Shown one piece after another: positions 36,801-45,954 of a stretch of 64,000 bases of DNA. The position numbers were made by a program, and so were the translations under genes. Source of the DNA: Nematostella vectensis. Its lineage: Eukaryota > Cnidaria > Anthozoa > Actiniaria > Edwardsiidae. The stretch lies in assembly GCF_932526225.1 (NCBI RefSeq), contig NC_064036.1, forward strand, positions 9,555,519 to 9,619,518, read 5' to 3'. Within the stretch, counting starts at the first letter, position 1, and each line of letters begins with the position of its first letter. Below the pieces are notes generated by a model. The model was not told the DNA's origin, did not search any database, and was given only the letters and a program-made list of their open reading frames with translations.

Positions 36801-39046
36801 TGCAGTATATGGAGGATTAGTCGAGAAAATTTTCATGCTCAAAGTAAAAACAGAGCTCAAGGTCTTTTGCCCGCTATTGATTAAATTAACAAAGGCCTTC
36901 AAGGCTTTAAACGATATTAATTAATTAAAGATATTTACAATCAAATCTGAATGGTATGCCCTATTTGAATAAACAAAGATAGTTATAGTTATCTTATTAT
37001 GCTTATTTACTATTTATTTAAGAGTGACTGCGTACTGTGAATTTTCTTTTTTGTTTTGCTAAGCGAATTGTATCACAAGATAAAAATAAAAATCCCTGTC
37101 TCACTGCCCTTGTTTTTGTACACACTGTAAGATATTTAAACCTGCTAAATACTCACTTGGGATATTTTTCAGTTGGTAGTTTGCCTGTGTCAATCGAGTG
37201 AACCCGCCTCCTACCAGCTCATCAGCTGTTGCTCCCTTCAGTGTGTGACCCGGATATTCGTGGATAACCAAATAAGGAATTACTGCATCGTGGTATGTTA
37301 AACAGTGCAGTGCAAAGAAGATAGATTAAAACCTCGATAACTAGAACATCCCGCTAACCGGTGATTCCCGATTGTACCTTCGATAAAATAAACTTCTGAT
37401 GAATCGTTTCTCCAAGGTTTTAGGTTTCATTAAGGACTTACGCTAAACATCACCTGTGCAGAAGTCTCTAACCCAAATCCCCACTATAAGATCTCACTGT
37501 CAATAATTCCCTTTCCAAGTTCCTCTCACTAACCATGTCAATTACCCCTACAGAAATTCCAGTACAGTGAACTCCATGACACGGAGGCCGCCTGGTTGCT
37601 GTGTTTCAGGACTGAGTATGAACTGGGCAAGTTTGAGTCAACAGTGGCTGGAGCGTGGAGGGAACTTTTCCAGGTAGGGAGCCGGGGGGGGGGGGGAACT
37701 GTTCCAGGTAGAAGAGAACCATTCCAGGTAGGGAGCTGGGAAGGGAGCTATTCCAGGTAGGGAGGTGGGGAGGGAGCTATTCCAGGTAGGGAGCCGAGGA
37801 AGGGATTATTCCAGGTAGGGAAGTGGGGAGGGAACCATTCCAGGTAGGGAGGTGGGGAGGGAGCTATTCCAGGTAGGGAGGTGGGGAGGGAGCTATTCCA
37901 GGTAGGGAGGTGGGGAGGGAGCTATTCCAGGTAGGGAGGTGGGGAGGGAGCTATTCCAGGTAGGGAGCCAAGGAAGCGATTATTCCAGGTAGGGAAGTGG
38001 GGAGGGAACCGTTCCAGGTAGGGAGGTGGGGAGGGAGCTATTCCAGGTAGGGAGGTGGGGAGGGAGCTATTCCAGGTAGGGAGCCGAGGAAGGGATTATT
38101 CCAGGTAGGGAAGTGGGGAGGGAACCATCCCAGGTATGTAGGTGGGGAGGGAACAATTCCGGGTAGGAAAGTGAATCATTTCAGGAAGGGAAGTGGGGAG
38201 GGAACTATTCAAGGTAGGGGAGTGGGGAGAGGCAAGTAAGGAGGGAATCATTCAAGGTAGGGAAGTGTAAAGGAAATAATTCCAGGAAGGAAAGTGGGGA
38301 GGCAACTATTCCAAGTAGAGAGGTTGAGAGGGATTTATTCCAAGTAGAGGGGTTGAGAGGGGTTTATTTGTAGTAGAGAGGTTCAGAGGGATTTATTCCA
38401 AGTAGAGTGGTTAAGAGGGATTTATTCTAAGTAGAGAGGTTAAGAGGGATTTATTCCAAGTGGGGAGGTGGGAAGGGAACTTTGTTTAGGTATCTGTGTT
38501 ATTGATACGAAAATGCAGAATTTTTTTGTTCCTCCAACTCGTATTGATTATATGGAAACCCGCCTTTAAAAACCGACAGATATTACTCAGCCCCTGTTTG
38601 ATAAAGGGGTGCTCGCAAGGGTCTTTAACCTGACCCCGTTCTGTTTAGGACAAAATATCTGAAATATCATACCCTGTTCAGGACAAAATATCTGAAATAT
38701 CATACCCTGTTTAGGACAAAATATCTGAAATATCATACCCTGTTCAGGAAAAAATATCTGAAATATTATACCCTGTTCAGGACAAAATATCTGAAATATC
38801 ATACCCTGTTTAGGACAAAATATCTGAAATATCATACCCTGCTTAGGACAAAATATCTGAAATTCTCACACCCGGCGGCACATCCCCCATCCTCCTTCCA
38901 CTGGATAACTAGATGGAAATGATTTCTTCTGTTTGTTTCATGATCAGGTGGATTTACAGTTCCTGGTACTGGGTGACGTGCCGGCGCGCAAAGACGCACG
39001 GGAACGAGTTAGGAAAATCGAGCAATTTTATACAAAAATATCTTAA
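19480..39046 (+). CDS. PLEKHM2: PLEKHM2 (SKIP) orthologue: RUN and PH domain lysosomal adaptor, 24 exons
   Basis: Known role in vertebrates: binds Arl8 on lysosomes through RUN and links them to kinesin-1. I assembled 24 coding exons joined by GT..AG introns with matching phases: 19480-19554, 19918-20033, 20468-20577, 21246-21345, 21446-21470, 21819-21881, 22180-22225, 22867-23481, 24107-24415, 25006-25142, 25625-25715, 27170-27240, 27453-27535, 27704-27839, 27968-28058, 30690-30774, 31085-31115, 31848-31882, 31966-32026, 33081-33185, 35070-35144, 37173-37292, 37554-37673, 38948-39046. The sum is 2799 nt, 932 aa (human about 1019). RUN spans residues 26-163, a polar linker 164-500, a conserved block to 689, PH 690-795, then the C-terminal block to IEQFYTKIS-stop. 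The start ATG is in frame 25 codons before the first donor. Two antisense ORFs lie in introns 15 and 21. Exon 7-8 junction is the least certain. Confidence 0.92.
21888..21949 (+). repeat. Two-copy repeat at the start of PLEKHM2 intron 6
   Basis: tgccatatttattgtacttc aataggaag occurs twice in a row, starting just after the exon 6 donor. Confidence 0.8.
22251..22483. mobile_element. Small TIR element in PLEKHM2 intron 7
   Basis: Left end GTGACCCTTCCCGGGAAAAC followed by CAACCTTAGA, and the reverse complement of the right end GTGACTCCCACGAAAACC followed by GACCTTAGA, form imperfect inverted repeats of about 28 bp around 230 bp of GC-richer DNA. No frame. Confidence 0.5.
23889..23913 (+). repeat. 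Poly-C tract in PLEKHM2 intron 8
   Basis: A C homopolymer interrupted at most once. No other feature. Confidence 0.8.
24690..24855. repeat. Imperfect palindromic foldback element in PLEKHM2 intron 9
   Basis: Arms of about 70 bp: the left reads aggacattccagctataagt and the reverse complement of the right reads aggccattccagctataagc. Similarity continues through CTCAACTACC and GCATGCAGCGC to the centre, so almost the whole element is one hairpin. Confidence 0.75.
25143..25624 (+). other. PLEKHM2 intron 10
   Basis: Intron of 482 bp; nothing else recognisable. Confidence 0.6.
25735..27150 (+). repeat. 80-bp minisatellite filling PLEKHM2 intron 11, about 17 copies
   Basis: The unit runs attctacgagtgccacctta, tttgcaattaggtgtataat, aactttcttagaaacactat, gagactttgcttccccatgg. 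Copies are highly uniform, degenerating toward the 3' end. The array occupies nearly the full intron between exons ending 25715 and starting 27170. Each unit contains ataataactttcttag, which looks like a branch point, pyrimidine stretch and AG. Confidence 0.95.
27880..27980 (+). repeat. Duplicated 3' splice site of PLEKHM2 exon 15
   Basis: tatgccttattctttctgcag/actgccaactccaatg and tatgccttattccatctctag/actgcaaactccaatg lie 62 bp apart (acceptors before 27906 and 27968). Only the second keeps the reading frame; 62 is not a multiple of three. Confidence 0.8.
28740..29717 (-). CDS. Class A GPCR nested antisense in PLEKHM2 intron 15
   Basis: Intronless receptor of 325 aa (a second Met six residues in may be the true start; an N-glycosylation site ENRT follows). 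TM1 AGNTLALRVFL keeps the class A Asn, TM2 is NLTFADLFLG, the DRY position reads SLERTYAVFFP (ERT), TM6 has TWLPRFIYQ in place of CWxP, and TM7 reads NSFINIIVFTLRMPLFR, so NPxxY is replaced by NIIVF. No Cys is seen at the usual TM3 disulfide position. These changes recall atypical cnidarian receptors of the adenosine/melanocortin-like group, but I cannot assign a ligand. It lies wholly inside the 2.6-kb intron between 28058 and 30690, on the opposite strand. Confidence 0.9.
   Translation of the reverse strand: MLNIKVMTSAPENRTATMQKSLTQEDLVRLGVMSTAVTLIIAGNTLALRVFLRKSFRMKKSNYLLINLTFADLFLGIMGIPHIAITSSQVFIEDRWKPVMPILTSFGFSASLAFLVSISLERTYAVFFPMKHRVATSRQYCTFSVFTWAMAAVVACLSVEQQDKDIARTLHDRTFLAITIITLIFLGLIVVSYFSIWFKVTFFKPINKHQAWKANSKLAKTLFILTVASLVTWLPRFIYQFMNNAEKPGPTIASHYFYLVILSNSFINIIVFTLRMPLFRSEIKSIARSLCGRQIKRGVRVEHCSRVNQSEPLKLLSARQLSPKI
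29794..29905 (-). repeat. 58-bp duplication upstream of the nested GPCR
   Basis: Two copies containing catacaatatggactt, agctgatcatttattattga and ttac lie directly 5' of the receptor on its strand, starting near 29796 and 29850. This could duplicate a regulatory element; nothing else supports that. Confidence 0.75.
29906..30689 (+). other. Rest of PLEKHM2 intron 15
   Basis: Non-coding, AT-rich toward the acceptor; no further gene. Confidence 0.6.
30866..30942 (+). repeat. Two-copy 40-bp repeat in PLEKHM2 intron 16
   Basis: tgttttaattgaattttttt atcgtttgctaacac occurs twice in succession with two differences. Confidence 0.7.
31196..31487 (+). repeat. 21-bp palindromic tandem repeat in PLEKHM2 intron 17
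   Basis: About 14 units of ttcatactagcttccagctag. Each contains ctagcttccagctag, an inverted repeat (CTAGCT / AGCTAG) around a short loop. The period is a multiple of three, so one frame stays open (VHTSFQL repeats), but it is intronic and flanked by non-coding DNA. Confidence 0.95.
32128..32742. mobile_element. Harbinger-like TIR element in PLEKHM2 intron 19
   Basis: The left end AGGCCGATTTAGACGCTACG and the reverse complement of the right end AGGCCGATTTAGAAGCTAAG continue with TTTTTGCCTACAACCATC on both sides, about 50 bp of inverted repeat. Flanks are TAA and TTA, an imperfect match to a 3-bp target site. The end sequence is related to the 13.65-kb element. Inside, 32288-32416 (+) encodes MAGRRTVAAAAITAAIL.. 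of 42 codons, possibly the first residues of a lost transposase. Confidence 0.65.
33861..34461. mobile_element. Non-autonomous hAT-like element in PLEKHM2 intron 20
   Basis: Perfect 8-bp target duplication TCTTTCAC at 33853-33860 and 34462-34469. Ends TAGGCTCAGATACATTATGC and, reverse complemented from the right, TAGGGTCAGATACATTATGC. Interior is rich in gagcataat motifs and codes for nothing recognisable. 601 bp. The 8-bp duplication and TIR type are those of hAT elements. Confidence 0.85.
35586..36365 (-). CDS. Unknown basic protein, nested antisense in PLEKHM2 intron 21
   Basis: Intronless ORF of 259 codons. I do not recognise a family. The protein is hydrophilic and strongly basic, with Ser/Arg/Lys-rich N-terminal part (KVLSSLKRSSTLPSI, RRKSEPLTVL), a middle segment likely helical (DAQKTAKRLFEQELGLDDAKLRDLLSRFHD) split here as DAQKTAKRLFEQELG and LDDAKLRDLLSRF, and a Lys/Arg-rich tail (KRGRDHKRRKGRMSKKRG). 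No signal peptide or membrane segment. Composition looks like a real protein rather than random AT-rich DNA. It may be a retrogene or lineage-specific nuclear/phosphorylated protein; that is inference. Confidence 0.6.
   Translation of the reverse strand: MLAGKMRKVLSSLKRSSTLPSINEDKNDDTIQDFCETFNLVSSEDNLGPLEVRSSNITTLQSSGFSTRPYEHRSKARKATRAPNMRRKSEPLTVLAKDLGKLKHTVRRKSIPPSTNQKKERTQSPTYKHVLIDLCLKEDAQKTAKRLFEQELGLDDAKLRDLLSRFHDGGQSMQYHETKNKMKMSQERETTYGEAVKKGLKLPAILEVRYSDPVRKNPRRETQRLRTSFKHESLATNKRGRDHKRRKGRMSKKRGHIEE
36366..37172 (+). other. PLEKHM2 intron 21, 3' part
   Basis: AT-rich, no gene or repeat recognised beyond the nested ORF. Confidence 0.5.
37657..38475 (+). repeat. Minisatellite built from the PLEKHM2 exon 23 / 5' splice site junction
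   Basis: Exon 23 ends GGAGGGAACTTTTCCAG followed by gtagggag. The array beyond it is made of 27-30-bp units ggagggagctattccaggta plus gggaggtgg, well over 20 copies, degenerating after about 38160. Each good unit therefore reproduces the last 17 exon bases plus a CAG/gtaggg donor. Confidence 0.9.
38634..38862 (+). repeat. 33-bp tandem repeat in PLEKHM2 intron 23, about seven copies
   Basis: Unit: ataccctgttcaggacaaaa tatctgaaatatc. The 33-bp period leaves a minus-strand frame open (MIFQIFCPEQG repeats); I regard this as an artefact of the period. Confidence 0.9.
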
Positions 39047-39262
39047 CAGCCTTTGCATGAATTTCGAATTTTTTATACTATTAACGTTCAAAGAAATGAC
39101 ACTTCAACGTTCTTCAATGCTATTTACAACCGCGAATCAATATGTATTTACGATTCATACATTTACCAATTTATAATTTATCAATGTAAAATATATCGTG
39201 CAAGTTTTTTATCCAGTGTGAACCATTTTTTTTTACTCTATTTTTATGTAAACATGAACACA

Positions 39263-39268
39263 AATAAA
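39263..39268 (+). terminator. Candidate PLEKHM2 poly(A) signal
   Basis: AATAAA about 220 bp after the stop codon. No later gene on this strand before the repeats at 39.5 kb. Positional evidence only. Confidence 0.4.
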
Positions 39269-39534
39269 TACACTCAGTACCGAAATAGTCATTATTTTTT
39301 CATTTAACGTACACTCCTGATTTTCTTTGAGGAATTTAAACTGGTGTTATTTCTATTAAAATCATAGATTTTCAAGCGTTTGGTAAAAACAAAAATAGTA
39401 GCCTTGAGACATGTTGAAAGCATTTTTTTTAAAAAAAAGAAAGGATCTAACAATACAAAGGCAAGTTCTTTTTACAGCCGTTGTGACCAGCCAAAATGTT
39501 TGTTATTCACATGACGCGGTATTGTTTGGGAGCG

Positions 39535-41000
39535 TAAAGATGTAATTTGCTCCAGTTTCTTTAAACTTTTTTGTATACCAATACCTCAGATAGATGTAAT
39601 TTGCTCCAGTTTCTTTAAACTGCTTTATACACCAAGATCTCAGGTAGATGTACTTTGTTCAGTTTCTATCAACTCCTTTATACACCAAGATCTCAGAGAT
39701 GTAATTTGCTCAAGTTTCTATCAACTCCTTAGTACACATAGACCTCAGATAGATGTAATTTGCTCCAGTTTCTATCAACTCCTTTATATACCAAGACCTC
39801 AGATAGATGTAATTTGCTCCAGTTTCTTTAACACATTGACCCCTTAACCGGCCTGTACCGGCTTTGGGAAGTACCCACAACCCAAAAAATTCATAAATGC
39901 AAACTAAACACAACAAGATGAAGATACTCAGGCATCAGTCTAAGGGATAAATGGTCTTGAAGATATGCATCCAACCAAGGTGTTGGCAACTACTCTTAAG
40001 CCAAATAATAGCACAGGTTCTTTGACAAATTTCAAATCGAACAAGGAAAGAAAAGCAGAATCACCCCTCTCAATAAAACGCTCAAAATACAACACAAGGG
40101 AGAGAGATCAGCAAACACAGCTCAAGACACAAATAGATACCTTTATTCTGATCCTCCAGGTTCATTTCCATGGCCTCAAAACACAATGTCCACTCCTTGA
40201 AGGCTTGTAAAACCACGAAGATGCCTTTACGAATTGAAAAGCATTCTGGGAGATCCAGGGAAAAATTAACGAGGGGAGGGCCAGTCAACACTCCTCTCTC
40301 CAAAGTCAGATGGTTTTTTATGTCTTTTCACCCCGAAGCCAAACAAATCAATTCCAGGTCATACACACCCAGAATAGCAGTGTAAACAATTTTGGAATCA
40401 ATTTGGTTTCAGAAAAGACAGCATTTAGGAGAGCTGTGGTGATTCATTAGAAAGTTATTTTCTCATCCAGGCAAAGCCAAACAAGAAAAAATCATAATGA
40501 ATCCACCTTTGCTTGCAAATATCCATAAGCAAAGCACTCAATTATGCCCCAAAAGACTTCATGATGTCCTGAGACACTCTCCTAATATGCTCATAGCTGT
40601 ATTTTTGATGAAAAATACAAGGAACCATCAACTTGTGCTGGCTTCAGCACAACGACGAGGGATTAAAAGTGGGGACCGCAAAGCACTGTTGGAAAGCTTG
40701 GATACCGCTGACTAGGTGCAGCTGTGTTTGACTTTGACGGGCTGTATAAAACTCAGAATAGGGGGGAAGTATCTGTTTTCAGTCTGTTTTTTGTAAATTC
40801 AGCTCAAAAATAGACAGGAGTCAATGTGTTAAACTCCTCTATACACAAAGACCTCAGATGTAATTTGCTCCAGTTTCTTAAAACTGCTTTATACACCAAG
40901 ACCTCAGATAGATGTAATTTGCTCCAGTTTCTTTAAACTGCTTTATACACAAAGACCTTAGATAGATGTAATTTGCTCCAGTCCTTCTAATGTTGTCTTA
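39535..41000 (+). repeat. 60-bp minisatellite, interrupted by a TTAA element
   Basis: Units contain agatagatgtaatttgctcc, agtttctttaaactgcttta and tacaccaagacctc. They occupy 39535-39831 and 40829-41000. The gap is an insertion flanked by TTAA; removing it restores the repeat unit. Each unit contains tttgctccag followed by a T-rich stretch. Confidence 0.9.
39832..40828. mobile_element. Non-autonomous piggyBac-like element in the minisatellite
   Basis: Flanked by TTAA (39828-39831 and 40829-40832). Ends are inverted: CACATTGACCCC on the left and CACATTGACTCC as the reverse complement of the right. 997 bp with no transposase frame. A diverged relative is at 48987-49925 (shared blocks agatcagcaaac, aaatatccataa, ccccaaaagactt-type). 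Confidence 0.8.
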
Positions 41001-41213
41001 GTTGGAAGCTGTTTTCTCCCACGCAATTCGTCATCGTCAAAAGGAATTACTCCTTTCCTCAACAAGGGGCTCCCATTCGATACCCTCATCCCTAGCAGAG
41101 GTGACGAGTTTTGCTTTCTGAAGGACAGACCCCCTTGCCTTGTCCGGTGTCCGGGGCTTGGTGACGCGTCCCTGGATGCTGCTTTCCCCAACTTGGACTC
41201 GACACTCGAGGTG
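40981..41213. other. Orphan protein-like segment between two minisatellites
   Basis: Open on the minus strand as ESKLGKAASRDASPSPGHRT, FRKQNSSPLLGMRVSNG and GVIPFDDDELRGRKQLPTKT, which looks like a disordered phosphoprotein region ending in the repeat. It is also open on the plus strand (SNVVLVGSCFLPRN .. FPNLDSTLE) with ctccag before it and GAG/gtgtac after it, as for an exon. I could not join it to any neighbouring exon on either strand. It may be an exon of an unseen gene or a gene relic. Confidence 0.35.
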
Positions 41214-42465
41214 TACCTATGGTGATCCCAACATGTCAATGTTTGTTTACTCGTGTTGTACCTATGGTGATCCCAACATGTCAATGTTTGTTTACTAGTG
41301 TTGTACCTATGGTGATCCCAATATGTCAATGTTTGTTTAATCGTGTTGTACCTATGAGTGATTCCAACATGTCAATGTTTGTTTACTCGTGTTGTACCTA
41401 TGGGTGATCCCAACATGTCAGTGTTTGTTTACTAGTGGTGTACCTTTATATGTCAGTGTTTGTTTACTTGTTGTGTACCTATGGTGATCCCAACATGTCG
41501 GTGTTTGTTTTCTCGTGGTGTACCTTTATATTTCAGTGTTTGTTTACTCGTTGTGTACCTATGGATCCCAAAATGTCAGTGTTTGTTCACTCGTGGTGTA
41601 CCTTTATATTCCAGTGTTTGTGTACTCGTTGTTTACCTATGGTGATCCCAACATGTCAGTGTTTGTTTACTCGTGGTGTACCTTTATATTTCAGTGTTTG
41701 TTTACTCGTGGTGTACCTTTATATTTCAGTGTTTGTTTACTCGTTGTTTACTTATGGTGATCCCAACATGTCAGTGTTTGTTTACTCGTGGTGTACCTAT
41801 GAGTGATTCCAACATGTCAATGTTTGTTTACTCGTGTTGTACCTATGGGTGATCCCAACATGTCAGTGTTGTTTACTAGTGGTATACCTTTATATGTCAG
41901 TGTTTGTTTACTCGTTGTGTACCTATGGTGATCCCAACATGTCAGTATGTTTGTTTACTCGTGGTGTACCTTTATATTTCAGTGTTTGTTTACTCGTTGT
42001 TTACTTATGGTGATCCCAACATGTCAGTGTTTGTTTACTCGTGGTGTACCTATGAGTGATTCCAACATGTCAATGTTTGTTTACTCGTGTTGTACCTATG
42101 GGTGATCCCAACATGTCAGTGTTGTTTACTAGTGGTATACCTTTATATGTCAGTGTTTGTTTACTTGTTGTTTACCTATGGTGATCCCAACATGTCAGTG
42201 TTTGTTCACTCGTGGTGTACCTTTGTATTTCAGTGTTTGTTTACTTGTTGTTTACCTATGGTGATCCCAACATGTCAGTGTTTGTTTACTCGTGGTGTAC
42301 CTTTATATTTCAGTGTTTGTTAACTCTTAGTGTACCTATGGGTGATCCCAACATGTCAGTGTTTGTTTACTCGTTGTGTTCCTATGGTGACCCCAACATG
42401 TCAGTGTTTGTTTACTCATGGTGTACCTTTATATTTCAGTGTTTGTTTACTCGTGATGTACCAAA
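41206..42465 (+). repeat. Composite 45/35-bp minisatellite
   Basis: Long unit tgtacctatggtgatcccaa catgtcagtgtttgtttact cgtgg alternates with a short form lacking the tggtgatccc part (tgtacctttatatttcagtg). About 30 units. Several frames stay open through it; none is credible as a protein. Confidence 0.92.
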
Positions 42466-42804
42466 TTATTAAAGGTTGATAGGAAATAAAACCTTGCTCA
42501 TTTGTCTTATCCAGAAATCGTATCAGGATTTAGATAAATTTGAAATATAAGGTTTAAAATTATTCAAATGATACCACGACTGTTTTAGCCCGCATGTTAG
42601 ATGAATTAATGGTGATTGATACTGGGCAAATATGTGCGCATAAGTCAAATTGACCATCAATAATTTCGAAATCCGTCTAACGGCCCGTTTCGTTTAGATG
42701 GATTACACTTGCCTTCTTGGAAAATGTTTAACTATATACTCTAGGTAAATCTGACTATCAAGACTAGTTCAGATAATATATGAACATTATATTGAATTTA
42801 CAGC
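42466..42804. other. Intergenic
   Basis: AT-rich, presumably 3' flank of the GPCR on the minus strand. Nothing else seen. Confidence 0.5.
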
Positions 42805-44551
42805 CTACCTTCTATGGAGACTGTGTCTCAGGGAACTGATATCCGGGATCAGAGAGGACCCCCTACTTGTAATCATTCTTCTGGATATGGCTGGACTCCA
42901 GGCGTACTGCAAGTTCGCAGGGAAGTTGAACTTGCGACAGCAGAGCAAATCTATGCAAGACTTGCGAAGAACGACGTTTGAGAAGAAGTAAATGACTGGA
43001 TTGATGAGTGAGTTTGTGAGCCCCAGACAGTAACTCGCTAAGCGGATCAAATCCCCTGGATTTGGAAATGTCTCAAGGTACGGCTCGACAAACCCGGCGT
43101 AAGCCACGAACGGTAGCCAACAAAACATGAAGGCTGCGACTACGATCAATAACATCTTCAAGATCCTTCTCTTTGATCTTCTAAACAATGTCTCTCCGCT
43201 GATAGCGGTACTGTTGTCGTGTAACTGTTCATGGCGACGCCATACCACCCTGCAGATGCTTGTGTACATCACACACATCGTCGTCAGAGGTAGAACGAAC
43301 GCGCAAAAGGCCAGAAACATGAGGTACCCCAGGCCTTCACTCGTGTTGTTTGGAATAGGGGTACAGTAGCCGACCGTTGAGTTGTCAATGCTTATATTAT
43401 CTATTCTAGCCAGGTAGAATGTTGGCAGGAATTGAATGATGGAGTACGTCCACGCGAAGATGATAAGCCATGTGGACCTACGGAGAAATGTCTTCCTTAG
43501 GGGCTTTACAATGACCAAGAAGCGATCGATGCTTATGACTGTCAGCAGTGAGATGGACACAGTTGGCGCTAGGAACTGTGGGAACAATTATAAGGATATA
43601 AGTCAAAAACGATAGTAGGCGGTGGCTTGATGGCGATCGTCAGACTGAGAAAAAATGTACCTATTTTGGATACCCAGTGACAAAAAAACTAGGGTGTTAT
43701 TCTTTAAACATCTAAACATATGCGAATCGCGCAACCTTGGCCACCTTTATTCATATGTTGAAATGAGCCAATAAGGATGAGAGAAACGTTCTTTCTGATT
43801 GACACGAAGTTCATTAACCAACCACCGTGGCTTGAAAGACTTTATCGCGCATGAGAAAAAAATCTGAATGCTCCTGCTTAATGAAGTTTGTGACAATAAG
43901 AACTGGTGATTCTTGCATGATAAGCTAACTTTGTCTTGGTGGCCACGGTCTTCCGTGGTCTTTCTGTCGCGGCGCTTGAAAGTGAAACAGATTGAGTTTT
44001 GAAGGTGTGATAAACAATTCAACTACTACTATAACCTTTTTCCTCCATCTTTATGTCAAACGGTTTGAAATGAAGTACTAGCACGCACTATGGACTGCAT
44101 TGTCACATTTCTTAAAGCGAGTGTATTCATTTACCTGAAAGAACCTCATTGTCTTGCACACAATGCTGTGCAAAGTGTTGCTCGAGTCCAGAGCAACAAA
44201 GTTCGCGGTGATGGTCAGCGGTATACACACACAGCAGACCATTAAGTCTGATAAGGCGAGGTGCAGCAAGAACGTGTGAACGCTGGACTGCTTTCCGTGC
44301 CATCGCAGGCGCTTTATCACGCAAACTACGAGACCGTTACCAAAGACTCCACCCAGCGAGACAAAGCCTGGGAAGATATGAGAGCATAGATTTAACCACA
44401 TTAGCCTGGGAAGATATGAGAGCATACATTTTGGACACCGTTCATTTAATTTTGCATAGTCTTGATACTAATTTTATTGACATAGAAACTCCTGAGCTTA
44501 AGGGTAGAATGAAGCCAAAAAAGGTTTATAGTATTCATAGTACATAGTATA

Positions 44552-44648
<97 letters not shown>

Positions 44649-45954
44649 TGATGGTGACTCTGTTGAAGAAAGGGAGTTTTCTCATATTTAGTGCTTCATT
44701 TGCTTTCAGTACAAGAATACACCATAAACAAGTCGGGTCTACTCGAGTTTACCAGAGGCCATTCTCATTTTGTCTAATTAAAACAAAAAATAAATCTTTT
44801 TTCGGAATAGGGGCTAGTGACATTTTTAATTTCAATAATGATTTTGGCAAAAACACGGGTACGAAAGCTGAACCTTTCAGATGAGCTTAAATTCTTTTAA
44901 TTCTGTAAAATGCTCTTACAATTTCCACTTTACGAACATGGGTTTTGTTTAACGACGCGTAGAAATTAAACAGACATGCTTTTAAAGCACGTATTTGTTG
45001 GTTGAAAGCAAATTGACAATTTTCAACTAACAAATATTCTTTCTGTCTTATGAAGGAAAATGAAGACTTAAAGTAGTATTTTTCAAAATGATCAAATTTG
45101 CAAACATTTATGGCTACAAGAGCCAATATCAGTTATAGTTTACGTGCTTCACCGAAAGGCCAATCAAGACGTATCCTGTTAGATGACGTGCAAATAGATT
45201 AACTTCCCGCCATCTCGATGCCTTATCTAAAAAAATACTTTTTTATCACGTATAACGCACATAAACAGGTAGCAACAGCTGCTTCGCAAAGTTCATCGCC
45301 TCGCTTCATCTAATAAGGAATAACGAATAACTCCAAGGAATGTTGGCAATAGACGAGGTTCTTGGGTTATTGATTCCCTAGCTGCGAATAACCGCTTTTC
45401 AAATCTGCTTTTATGATATTTTGATTATTTTAACAGCTGCGATTTTATCCTTTTTAAATCGATTTGAAAAATGGTGAATTTCTCTTAATATCAAAAGCTT
45501 TGAGCTTTGATTTTTAAATCATTAAGTAAAGTTGATAGCAATAAGATTGAATTAAGGACACAAAATAAACGCATATTTCTCAAAGCATTTGGAAGTGATG
45601 TTTAAGATCAGGATCTGAAAATGGATTAACTAATAAACGACATTTAAGAAGTTAAAAGTTGAATGGCTATAGCTAGAAACTAACAACAAAAATGAATATT
45701 TTTTTAACTTAACTGCCATTAATAGGGGAAAACTGCTAAAGCCTGATATTATTCTATTTGGTTTGCTCTCCCCCATTATTGATAGCTTATTGAACACTTA
45801 ACCAAGATTAATTCTTGACATATTCAACGTTATTATTGATGTTCCATTTACCTAAAAACGCCGTCACGACCAGTACGGATGCGGTGGTTGCCGCTGTACC
45901 GGCAATGCTCCCACGCGTCAAGTTGAATGCGCGGCTACCGTTATCTTCAGCCAT
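42805..45954 (-). CDS. Class A GPCR, three coding exons
   Basis: Exons on the minus strand: 45954-45852, 44367-44135, 43575-42805. The phases fit and the sum is 1107 nt, 368 aa. Exon 1 encodes MAEDNGSRAFNLTRGSIAG (glycosylation site NLT) and the first part of TM1. Exon 2 completes TM1 (VFGNGLVVCVI), TM2 (LHLALSDLMVCC) and reaches the TM3 Cys (IVCKTMRFFQ). Exon 3 has SIDRFLVIVKPL (DRF in place of DRY), a long loop 2 with Cys (GYCTPIPNNTS), TM6 FMFCWLPFVAYA and TM7 NSLINPVIYFF (NPxxY kept), then a basic tail. It resembles neuropeptide receptors (RYamide/galanin/tachykinin type) in general form; ligand unknown. Intron 1 carries a long (TA)n tract. Confidence 0.92.
44556..44644. repeat. (TA)n microsatellite in GPCR intron
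   Basis: About 44 uninterrupted TA units, inside intron 1 of the minus-strand GPCR. Confidence 0.98.

Larger units (their letters stand above)
35070..39046 (+). other. PLEKHM2: PLEKHM2 exons 21-24: C-terminal block
   Basis: Reads TIMHCVPCCLIATKDE, LVVCLCQSSEPASYQLISCC, VTRIFVDNQIRNYCIV, AAWLLCFRTEYELGKFESTV, AGAWRELFQ, VDLQFLVLGDVPARKDARER and stop. Human: PCIPCCLVLTDDRLFTC, ISAVSTEPGKEYCVLEF, WVIYLSCTSELDRLLSALNS, GWKTIYQVDL. Spacing and order agree to the end. Confidence 0.88.

Noticed and set aside
41210-42472. Open frames of 60-120 codons in the 41-42 kb array (YLYISVFVYSWCTYG repeats)
   Set aside because: They arise from the repeat period; every frame has similar length and there is no start context, no splice partner and no family.
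44446-44685. YIYIYI frame
   Set aside because: Translation of a (TA)n microsatellite.
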